From assembly GCF_009905375.1 (NCBI RefSeq), contig NC_133647.1:49224506-49288505 (forward strand): DNA of 64,000 nt. The letters are read 5' to 3'. Of this stretch, positions 11,048 to 19,395 are shown piece after piece. The notes beneath the pieces were generated by a model. The model did no database searches. It was not told where the DNA came from and was given only the letters and a program-made list of their open reading frames with translations. The stretch's first letter is position 1. The number at the start of each line of letters is the position of its first letter. The translations under genes were made by a program, and so were the position numbers. Source of the stretch: Apium graveolens (lineage: Eukaryota; Streptophyta; Magnoliopsida; Apiales; Apiaceae).

Positions 11048-12448
11048 TGATAAGTGGAATTTATATCCACTTGGAACGCTTTATATCGGCTTAATTTGGT
11101 GTCTTGGACTCAAGTATGTGGTGTTTTTGATGTGTTTTTGTGTTAAGTCATTGCAGGGCACTAGTTACAAGGAAGAAAGGAGTTTTACAATGTTTTTATG
11201 CTAATAAGAGGTCAGGAATTGAGTTTCAGAAGATCGCACGAAGAAAGGAGCGCAAAACAACAAAAATCAGAATTTTTGTCAGAAGGCAGGCGCGCCCGTG
11301 CCAGAAGCGGGGCGGCCACGCCAGGAAGTCCAGCAAGGCAGCGCGGCCGTGCCAGTATGTTTCTACAGAATCCTAATTCTACTACGATTCTGATTGTCTG
11401 AGAGTCCAGGTCCACTAGGGGCTTATATATAAAAGGTAAAATGATGTTTTTAATAACCAGGCTTCCAGGGAGATCAATACGAAGACCTAGAGCACACGAG
11501 ACGGCTAAGGAGAAGAAGATCTAGTTTCATACTTTTGTATTCTTCGATTTAGGCGATATTTTTGGATGCTTGTTTTTGATTTGTTCTAAACCCTAATACT
11601 TCTATACTCTATCGTAGTATTATGAACTTATTTGTTATCATGTTTTCATTGGAACCCATGGTGGCGATGTGTTTGATCATGAACTAATCATTGTCACGGG
11701 GTTCTAGCGGATTTATTTATGGATTTCAATAGTTAATTATTCTACACCTTTAGTGTGTGGTGATTTATGATTTCCTAGTTTGGTTGTGCTTATTCATCTT
11801 TGATGCGTAGCTAAAATCTAAGATTGTTTGTTAATCTCTATTGAAGTGACAGTGAATATACAGATTTAGAACTTGCCATGCTAGAAAAGGTTCATGTATA
11901 TTTGTTATGCATGATTCATAGGTAATTTTAACCATCTTATATGCCCTGTGTAATCATGATAGATAACTTGTACTTCAACCATTATGTTTTCAAATCTTAT
12001 AGACATATAGGGTCTAAGCATAATTAGTGTCTATTTGGATTCTATCTTGATTGTGGATGCTTAGTAGTAGGGTATACGTATATCAAAAGATATGGTATAC
12101 TAATTTTGTGTTATCTGATTAGTTTTCATCACCATCGCATGCTATTGATAAAAGCATAAACTTTGAATGAAGTATTTAATGAAGATAGAATCCCATGTTT
12201 TATTCTCATATAAGTAATTCACTTTTTAATCTCTTAGTTAATGCATGCTAGTATAATCTCTTAATTAGTTAATCAAATTAAACTTGTTACTTGTCTTAGC
12301 TGTGAACGATAATCATACATTGTTGCATAACTGCATAAAATGAACTTAACGTAAACCAGTATCTATGGTAACGAACTTGACTTAAATCTTATACTACTTG
12401 TGATCACGTACGCTTGCGTGTATTTTCATGTGTGTTTTAGTGCGAACA
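11048..12448 (+). repeat. 3' LTR of element B
   Basis: It is 1,401 bp, from TGATAAGTGG to GCGAACA. It is similar in order to the A and C LTRs but clearly diverged. A GC-rich module lies at about 11283-11360 (GGCGCGCCCGTGCCAG and variants), then a TATA-like motif TATATATAAAA at 11424-11433. The 3' flank is LTR sequence of element D. Confidence 0.8.
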
Positions 12449-12530
12449 ACCGCCTAGAGCTATCCGGTGTTGATAGACTAATCAGTTATCTTCACATGTG
12501 AACTTCCAATGTATCTGTTTATGGTTTTGT

Positions 12531-12646
12531 GCTTCCCATAACGGAACAAATGGCTTTGCGATTCCTGTAATGGAATAAATGATTTTATGATTCCTGTAAT
12601 GGAATAAATGATTTTGTGGTTCCTGTAATGGAACAAGTGGTTTTGA
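12531..12646 (+). repeat. 29-bp minisatellite, four copies
   Basis: Four units with period 29 begin at 12531, 12560, 12589 and 12618. Each has TTCC, then TAAYGGAA, then AARTGRYTTT. Units two and three are nearly identical; the first and fourth are more diverged. It lies inside the D LTR. Confidence 0.85.
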
Positions 12647-12901
12647 AAAAAATGATTTTGCGAAGAAAAATAGCATGCTAAAATTGAATTATGGTATTCA
12701 AACAACATATGATTCATGTCACTTTTAAAGAGCATGCTAGTTTTGATGGTATTCAGTTCTTATTTTTAAACGTGAATGATTTAATGATTTCTGTTCCCAT
12801 AAATGTTTAGCATAAAGCTTTACATTATGTTTATTCATAAATTGGTATTGCTGAGCAATTGAATGCTCACCCTTGCAAAATTCTATATATTTATATTTTA
12901 G

Positions 12902-13000
12902 ATGCCTCGAGATCGATTACCTGCTAGAAGACCTATTGTTAACCGTAGCCAGGGCAGAGTTTCCGCTCCTCCTCTATCAGGATCATATGAGGTAGTTTGA
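12902..13000 (+). CDS. Small basic ORF in the D LTR (possible leader exon)
   Basis: 32 codons start with ATG right after a TTATATTTTAG run. The first 30 codons are rich in Arg and Pro (MPRDRLPARRPIVNRSQGRV at the start) and end at GAG, followed at once by GTAGTTTGAG, a fair splice-donor match in phase 0. A phase-0 splice to the acceptor-like site at 13378/13379 would join it to D's pre-gag ORF. The E LTR has an ORF at the same place with the same GAG|GTAG end. Expression is not shown; no family recognised. Confidence 0.4.
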   Translation: MPRDRLPARRPIVNRSQGRVSAPPLSGSYEVV

Positions 13001-13211
13001 GTCAGACCAGATGTTAGGTCTGTTGAGTTGCTATACAAATATATTTGTATTAGACTTATTTAAATAATCAGTGGTGTAATATTGAGCAACCTAATTCATA
13101 CTTAAACCTGTAAAAGATCTTGGTAAGGGGTCGTGGTTATGTATTGTTATGAGTTTGGTTGTATTATATTTCTTTATTATCTCTTGACTCCGGGTTGAGG
13201 CCGTCACAGGT

Positions 13212-13223
13212 TGGTATCAGAGC
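13212..13223 (+). other. Primer-binding site, initiator-Met type (element D)
   Basis: TGGTATCAGAGC starts three bases after the LTR end. It is complementary to the 3' end of the plant initiator tRNA-Met and typical of chromoviruses. Confidence 0.85.
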
Positions 13224-13378
13224 TACAAGTTTAAGTGTGAGTCAAGAAACTCTTCTTGAGGAGCGAGTTACGAGTCCATTCAAGGGTTTCGAAGGAAGTG
13301 ACCCTGACATCTAATGATATTTTGATAGAGATGCCCTAACCTTTTATAATATCTTCCCTATATATATATTATTGGCAG

Positions 13379-13563
13379 CGTTCAATAGAGATCTTTAGTT
13401 ATTCGTCCAAAGAGGACGAGTTTGATCGTGAGAGTTTAGATACCGAGCAGACCCTCGATGTCATAAAAAAGAAGGCCCCAGCACCCCCACCTGCTACTTA
13501 TTCTATGCTTAGCAATACTGCTGAACCGATTATGCGACCACGATGGGTCCCTAGGTCACTATC
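13379..13563 (+). CDS. Element D pre-gag ORF, first part
   Basis: The frame is open for 61 codons, from just after an acceptor-like TTGGCAG to the G insertion point, and continues without a stop from 46649 to 47003 once one copy of the TSD is removed, about 180 codons in all. It starts acidic (SKEDEFDRESLDTEQ) and becomes Pro-rich (KKKAPAPPPATYS). Element E has an ORF of the same kind at 18302-18988. Function unknown. It is kept open although D's pol is badly broken. Confidence 0.5.
13559..13563. repeat. TSD of element G, left copy (CTATC)
   Basis: CTATC lies just before TGTGGCGCCC and recurs at 46644-46648 just after GGATATTACA. A 5-bp duplication is usual for Ty3/gypsy integrase. Confidence 0.9.
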
Positions 13564-14115
13564 TGTGGCGCCCTCCAAACCCGGGTCAGAAGTTTGGGGT
13601 CCACACACACATTATTTATAACCTGCTTATAACAATAATAAAGATAATAATAATATGCAGTGACCCTACTTACCAACCACCACGGACCGCAACAGGTTAA
13701 AGTATGCACACAAGCCAAACACTATTATATTACAAACGTTCAAATCCCAACTATTCCAAACTCAAAACTGAGTATTAAACATTATTACAAACTTTTACAG
13801 ACTTAAATTATCCCAAAAGAAGCCTACTAGCTCAGCTCAATCAACCCGAACCCCTAGCTCTTGCGCTGGACTGGGGATCCTCGGTACCAACCGGTTCCTT
13901 CTTAACTGGAAAAGAACAGAAACAATATCGCACAAATGATCTAACTAGCTCAGCAAGTCACAATGACAAAACTGAGAATAATGATCATCAGGTGAACATG
14001 GTTATGATATCAAGTGAACAATGGATTATGATTTAGAATTGGATAATTATATTTTTATGTTAAAAACCAAGGTTAGGCTGCTGATCAGTCACGCACTAAC
14101 CCCGAGCAAAGCACA
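13564..14115 (-). repeat. 3' LTR of element G, segment 1 of 3
   Basis: It matches 43232-43790 in the 5' LTR with few changes. It ends with GCACA (14111-14115), the left TSD of element E. Confidence 0.85.
14111..14115. repeat. TSD of element E, left copy (GCACA)
   Basis: GCACA precedes TGTAATAACC and recurs at 27866-27870 after GGTGTTACA. The uninterrupted G LTR near 43785 has this site once. Confidence 0.9.
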
Positions 14116-16196
14116 TGTAATAACCCCAAAATTTTGAACTCTTTGTAACCCGTATAAATAGTGTTTTTGCTGATATTGCTGAATAAGAAAACTGTTCATG
14201 CCCCACTATGTAGGGTTTCTGTTATGGATGTTCTGAGTTTTTATTGGTACTCTATAGGGTATATAAGTGTATGTAAAGATCGTCAGAATCCAAATTTGAA
14301 CCTTTTGATTTTTCCCAGAAATCCACTAGATACGGAAAGAATTAAGTATAAGGTAACAGGATAAAAAGGATTTAAATTCAAGGATTTTAATAGAGGATCA
14401 TAAAAAGGAATATAATGTATTGAGAAAGGTTAAGGGAACCTAAGTAATAAGATCCCGGGTATGATCCCTAAAACGATAAACGAAAATGAAAGTTAAGCGA
14501 ACCGTATAACAGATCAGTGGTCATTAGGCAAACAATTAGGAAGTTAATCAAAGAGATTAGAGTGGATGATGTCATCCAACCAATGAGAAGAGGACAAAGA
14601 GGGGAGGATGACATCACATGATGACATAAGCATGACATAGGGAGGAAGGAGATGTGGTTGGTTTATAACCACACAAAGACAAGGTTAATAAGGTAATTAA
14701 CCAAAACAAATCAAAAGAAAATCAAACAACCAAAACAAAACAAAGAAAACACAAAAAAATCATTTCATTTCTCTCCACCAAGAAGCTTGCTCTCGGCTTT
14801 TTACATTTTCAAAGAGAAGAATTTTCAAAATCCAAGTTCCAAGCTTCCTAAATTGGTAAGATAATTCTCTAGTACTCCTTATGCATAGATATGGTTATCC
14901 TATGAGTTTAAGCCTCCAATTCATTCTCAATCTTCTCCAAGAAATCAATGAAGAAGACAATGAATAGTGATTTCAAGGTTTTTAACTTGATTTTTCTTGT
15001 TTTTCCTTTAAGATCCAAGCATCCCTAAGACTCCTCAAGGCTTCCTAAGGCTTCCTAGCTACTCACACCACTTCAAGGAAGGTATATCATCTCCAAACCC
15101 TAGCTTTACTTGGTATATTAGGATGATTTTGGTTGTTATGGTAATAGAGTAGCTTAATGATGGTTGGTTTAGAGTTGGGTTGGAATGGTGGTGAATGAAA
15201 TGTTGAAATCTTATGGTTTGGTTAAAGGATTTAGTATAGTTTAATTTCAAATTTTAGGAACAAGTATAATTGTTAATAATGAGTTGATTGTGGCTGTTGT
15301 AATGTGATATGGATGGACTTTGATTGTATGAATGGATTGGGGTTGTTTGATGATTGAATTGGAATGGTATAAAATTGGAAAATCGCGTAAACATAGCCGT
15401 CGTAATGTCCGATTTACTTTAGACTGCTTTTGTACATAACATTAGGACCCGAGAACTCCCTGCTAGGTTTTGACCATTGCCATGTTTAGATAGTTCATGT
15501 TATGAGCTTCGTTTTGATATGTGTTTCGTTTGATTCCGATGTACGGTTTAGGAGAAACGACCGTTTTAAGTAACGACGTTTCGCGAACGAACCATTACCC
15601 CTCGCCTTAGTTTGAAACATAGGTTAAAGACCTTAAAGGTTAAATTAATGTATGAAACAATTATTTTAAGTGTATTAGGAAGTTGGTAAGACACTCGCGA
15701 AGGAATCGCCTTAAAACTCGTAATGGTTAAATTATTAAAAATGGTGGAGCCGAGGGTACTCGAGTGACTTAAGAGAATCAGTAAGCGCAAAGCGAGCGTT
15801 AGAGTCTAATTTGGTTAAAGTATAGATTTACCAGTGAATTTGGTTTAATTCCAACTCACATGTTGTTTATAGGTTACCAAACTCGTCCCAAGCCATTAAT
15901 CACCCTCAGTTGCTCAGGCAAGTTTTCTATCCGTTATATTGTTGTTGTCATGTATACACTTGTATATGCATTATCTTGTGATAAATGCATAATGGTTATT
16001 TAGCAAATTCTTGCGATATATTGTAGTATGTAATATGGTACATATGGATGCCTGTTTTGTATTCTACCATATATATCTGTTGGTTCAGTTGATAATACCT
16101 ATGCTAGAGAATAGCGGTAATTTGCATATACCCTTAGTATAGGGACCCAAAGGTGAAAACATTTTCTAAAACCGGGAGTCGAGGATCCCGAGTAGA

Positions 16197-16225
16197 TTAT
16201 ATATATATATATTTATATATATATG
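16197..16225. repeat. TA microsatellite in the E 5' LTR
   Basis: A run of (TA)n broken by TTTA. The 3' LTR has a longer version at about 25940-25975, so the two LTRs have drifted in copy number. Confidence 0.8.
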
Positions 16226-17716
16226 GTTATAGTTTTCAAAACTATTAATCGAATAAGGTTTATTCGATAACTTTATTTTATTTATTGAATATTATTTCAA
16301 ATATTCATTCGAGGGCTTATGACTCAACTTATTTTATTAATTGAATATTATTTTGAAAATTCATTTGACGACCTATGACTCCGATTATTTACTGAAATAT
16401 ATTTTTTATTTTATTAAAGAATAAGGTGTCGATCATCAAACTTATTTTTGATTATTCAAATAAAGTTAGTACTTTCGTATAAGTATATCTTTGGTTATTT
16501 AATACTCATTTCAAGTATAAGTTTTACAACATCTACTTCAATTATTTTTATAAAGATTATTCTTTATGGGAATATTATTTAAATAATAATATTCAGATAT
16601 TTTTATATATATTGGGACTAATTTATTTTATTAAATCAGCATCACTCCAAACATTCTTAAAAATGTTTTGCGAGTCTTCAAAATGATTTTTAAAAGTTAG
16701 AGCGGATCCCAAAACTCACTTTTATATTTAAGATCCTCCTTTCGAAGGGGATTTAAATATTCGCTCAAAACCTGAGGGATCCGGCTCTGTGGTGTGTTTT
16801 ATTTTCGCAACAAGGTTGCTGTCTTAATAAAAGAATTTTGATTACTTACCCAACACTCGGGAAGTAAAATTCTTGGAACAAGTTAATCCATTAACAGGCA
16901 TCGCCTGGGAAATATTGGTGAGTTTTCCTTTCCAACTAGATACGACTTCTTGGTGGAGTCGTATCAACAAGTTTCTACTTGGGGAAAGTGGGGACGAGCT
17001 TTACGTTTCAGAGTCATGGATTTCATCTGAACTAGGAGTGGCGTAAGTGGTCGAGTAGCGCCGGCCCAGCCTTATTATATTGGTCGAAATGGCCTGGAAG
17101 TTCCGCTAAGGCGGTCCATTCCTTAGGAGTTCAGTGTTCGGTTGACAAGTAAATCCGACAGGTTATCCTCTACATGTAGAAAATGGTGGGGTTGTACTAC
17201 TACGACTGATCATCGTAAGTGGTCTTCCTAGCGCGGCAAACTCCCGTAATGAGTTCATCATCCAGTTGGATAATTCTGCAACACTACTCGTAGCATTTCG
17301 ATTGAAAGGCTACGAATGGGTGGTTGCCGAAGCATTGACAGGGTCAAACAGTTTTATTGGTGTTTCCATTGAATGAAGTATCTCGTAACTTCATTTCTTT
17401 TAATAATATTTCAAAGATTGAATATATTCAAGTTTTAATTTATGGTCTCGTCTATGGGATGATCTCTTGAAACCTATAATACTTTGAACAGTGGTAGTTC
17501 AAGTAGCCTTATAAATGATATAAGTATAGTGAAGTATTTGGTAACTTCATCTTCCTTTAAGCTTATATCCAGTAAGTAATTATCTTACACTTGATAAAGG
17601 TTTTCAGTAGGTTATCTATTAGATACTTGCATTATTGATTACACTATATATTATCTTGCGAGCTGTAATGCTCACTCTTGCTTTATTTCTTCATCACACA
17701 ACAACAGTTAGGAAAG

Positions 17717-17857
17717 ATGGCCCGGCTCAAGCAGACCCAGCGCAAGAGCATGGGAAGCGCCCCGCGCCTTCCCATTGAGATCGTAGCTGCTATAGCTGCA
17801 GAGGTAGATCTACCTGTAGATCAGACATTCTACTTTTGGGAACCAAATATTGTATAA
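17717..17857 (+). CDS. Histone H3 tail-like ORF in the E 5' LTR
   Basis: 46 codons start at ATG 17717 with MARLKQTQRKSMGSAPR. Histone H3 starts MARTKQTARKSTGGKAPR. Met, A1, R2, K4, Q5, T6, R8, K9, S10 and G12 keep their positions, and APR follows with one residue fewer. The rest (LPIEIVAAIAAEVDLPVD ...) is not H3-like. Codon 29 (GAG) is followed by GTAGAT, a splice-donor-like site in phase 0, so the H3-like part could be an exon joined to the acidic ORF at 18302. The copy in the 3' LTR (27469-27609) keeps the first eleven residues with two synonymous changes. Lying in the transcribed end of the LTR, it could be the first ORF of the element RNA. Mimicry, capture of an H3 fragment, or chance remain possible. 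Confidence 0.5.
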   Translation: MARLKQTQRKSMGSAPRLPIEIVAAIAAEVDLPVDQTFYFWEPNIV

Positions 17858-18117
17858 TTATAACTTGTGGCAGATAATGGCAATTAACTGTAAATTTATC
17901 ATGTAATCATTTTGGGTTGTAATAACTTTTAAACTGTGGATTCAAAGACTTGTACTTATTTCAATTTCATCTCTGAGACTATGACGTGTGGTGGTGTGTG
18001 TTAGTGTGGGGTCACAACTTGAGGTTGTTTATTATTAATTAAGTTAAGTGATAATTGTGGAAAGAAAGACCGTGACGACCCGGATCCCTGACCCCGGATC
18101 TGGGGGTGTTACAGAAA

Positions 18118-18129
18118 TGGTATCAGAGC
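18118..18129 (+). other. Primer-binding site, initiator-Met type (element E)
   Basis: TGGTATCAGAGC lies four bases after the LTR end. Confidence 0.9.
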
Positions 18130-18301
18130 TAAGCGTTATAAACCTCAGAGATGATGCGATGATATAATAACAAACTCACAAAGATAATAAGAACTCTTGC
18201 CAAGTTCATAGTCGGACTACTTAAAGTAGCGCTGACAGTTAAAACCCTTACGGGAACCCTTATAAGTATCATGATAGTAACCTAGCTCGTTTAATGTGTA
18301 G

Positions 18302-18988
18302 GCGCATGAGATAGAGGACCCTGAGATGTTCGAGCGTGAGCATGATGAGGCACTGCTAGATGTCGAGGATCAGGAGGAGCCTGAGGTGGAGGAGGATGAG
18401 GAGGACCCCTCAGAGGAGTCAGAGACAGAGGTCATTGCTATTTCAGATGAGGAGGACCCGGATGAGGTCCCAGTGGCTGAGGAGCGTGTCAGAGCTATGG
18501 TAGTGTACACTGGTACCCCTTTACCCACGCTCCCTGTGGGCAGAGCCCCTACCCCTCCACTACCATCCTGGAGCACCTATGATGACAGCTCAGAGACCCA
18601 TACTCCCGAGCTTAGGCAGACCGAGGAGGCACCCCCAGCGGCTCCGGATTCACCACCTCTCGACCCTGCCCATAGGCAGTCTTTGTTAGCCCACGGCTAT
18701 GTTCAGGATGTACTGAGGACCCAAGTGGCTGTTGCTGAGGCCCGTCTGGATGAGGCCAGGAGGGAGTTGGATGCGGAGAGGGCGGGTAGGCGTACCCGAG
18801 CTTATGAGACTAGGGCTGCTATACCCCGATCCTTGAGGAGGGAGCTTACAGGGATAGAGCTCACGTCCCGAGCGAGGCTTAGATTGCTCCAGGAGGACAG
18901 GCATGGTAGGATCTCCAGGCGGCAGGCCGACTATATCTTCCGTCGAGCGATGGAAAGGGTATGGGAGCTGACCCGCTCCAGTGTGTGA
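18302..18988 (+). CDS. Element E pre-gag ORF, acidic protein
   Basis: An open frame of 228 codons begins right after TGTAG (an acceptor-like site whose TAG is also the in-frame stop) and has its first ATG at 18326, giving 220 residues. Residues 1-50 from that Met are very acidic (runs of E and D); VIAIS at 36-40 followed by DEED fits a SUMO-interacting motif pattern. Then a Pro-rich stretch (to about residue 120) and a charged, probably helical C-terminal half rich in Arg and Glu. No enzyme motif, signal peptide or membrane segment. D and G carry ORFs at the same place with Pro-rich and helical parts. Function unknown; it may start at 18326 or be spliced to the LTR ORF. I do not recognise a named family. 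Confidence 0.65.
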   Translation, partial: AHEIEDPEMFEREHDEALLDVEDQEEPEVEEDEEDPSEESETEVIAISDEEDPDEVPVAEERVRAMVVYTGTPLPTLPVGRAPTPPLPSWSTYDDSSETHTPELRQTEEAPPAAPDSPPLDPAHRQSLLAHGYVQDVLRTQVAVAEARLDEARRELDAERAGRRTRAYETRAAIPRSLRRELTGIELTSRARLRLLQEDRHGRISRRQADYIFRRAMERVWELTRSSV

Positions 18989-19395
18989 TTCAGGATTGAC
19001 GATGGGATAGTCTAGTTGTCTAGTTAGTCGAGGCCTTAGTAAGAGCCAATTTTCCGGGATAGTTGACTTGTATATAGCATCCCTTTTTCTGACTAGACAG
19101 ATAGACTCTTGTGTATCACTTTTGGGACAGATGGCTGTAGCACTGTTGTACTTTTGACCAGATCAAACTATGTATTTCTCGCATTATGTATATATTTGTT
19201 TCCTTTCAGTTCAGTTCCTTAGTGACGAGATCACTATTTCTATCATTATTATTACTGCACTTCTTATTAGAACCGTCATAATATAATAGAATTGCGAGAT
19301 ACATTCTCCCTATTATAGAGTTGTGCAAGGCACAATGTTGTGTATGATTGTGACCTAACGTTGAATTTCCCAATAATTTTTTTATTATCAGTAGC
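18989..19395 (+). other. Spacer between pre-gag ORF and gag in E, intron-like 3' end
   Basis: No ORF of note. The last 45 bases hold CCTAACG, a T-rich run and TTATCAG (ending 19391) just four bases before the gag ATG, which reads like a plant branch point and 3' splice site. G has the same kind of sequence before its gag. Confidence 0.4.

Larger units (their letters stand above)
6226..12448 (+). mobile_element. Element B: Athila-like retrotransposon, 5' part missing
   Basis: On the plus strand it holds the second half of RT, RNase H, integrase, a post-pol ORF, a long 3' untranslated block, a PPT (11035-11047) and one LTR (11048-12448). LTR start, PPT and 3' block match A and C, but only B has pol. 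LTR, PBS, gag, protease and the first half of RT are absent from the window, presumably because A inserted at 6225 and the far side was lost or lies outside. It is broken by stops and frameshifts. Confidence 0.85.
12449..13208 (+). repeat. LTR of element D, 3' part
   Basis: The right end CCGTCACA lies three bases before the PBS. The left end is not visible because element B abuts at 12448. It contains a 29-bp minisatellite (12531-12646) and a small ORF (12902-13000). The context TGCTCACCCTTGC before that ORF is shared with the E LTR. Confidence 0.75.
12449..13563 (+). mobile_element. Element D, 5' segment (decayed chromovirus)
   Basis: This holds the end of an LTR (to 13208), an initiator-Met PBS and the first 61 codons of an ORF that lies before gag. 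The element is cut at 13563 by element G and resumes at 46649. TSD CTATC (13559-13563 and 46644-46648) shows the two parts were once joined. D is thus the oldest layer of this nest. Confidence 0.85.
14116..18113 (+). repeat. 5' LTR of element E
   Basis: It is 3,998 bp, TGTAATAACC to GGTGTTACA. It differs from the 3' LTR by scattered substitutions and by about 270 bp (roughly 14625-14895) that the 3' copy lacks. A TA-rich run lies at about 16197-16225. The H3-like ORF lies at 17717-17857, near the end of the LTR. Confidence 0.9.

Noticed and set aside
14161..14364. 67-codon ORF in the E LTR, also open at 24184-24387
   Set aside because: Open in both LTR copies with few replacements, but it lies at the U3 start, before any likely transcription start, and has no recognisable feature.
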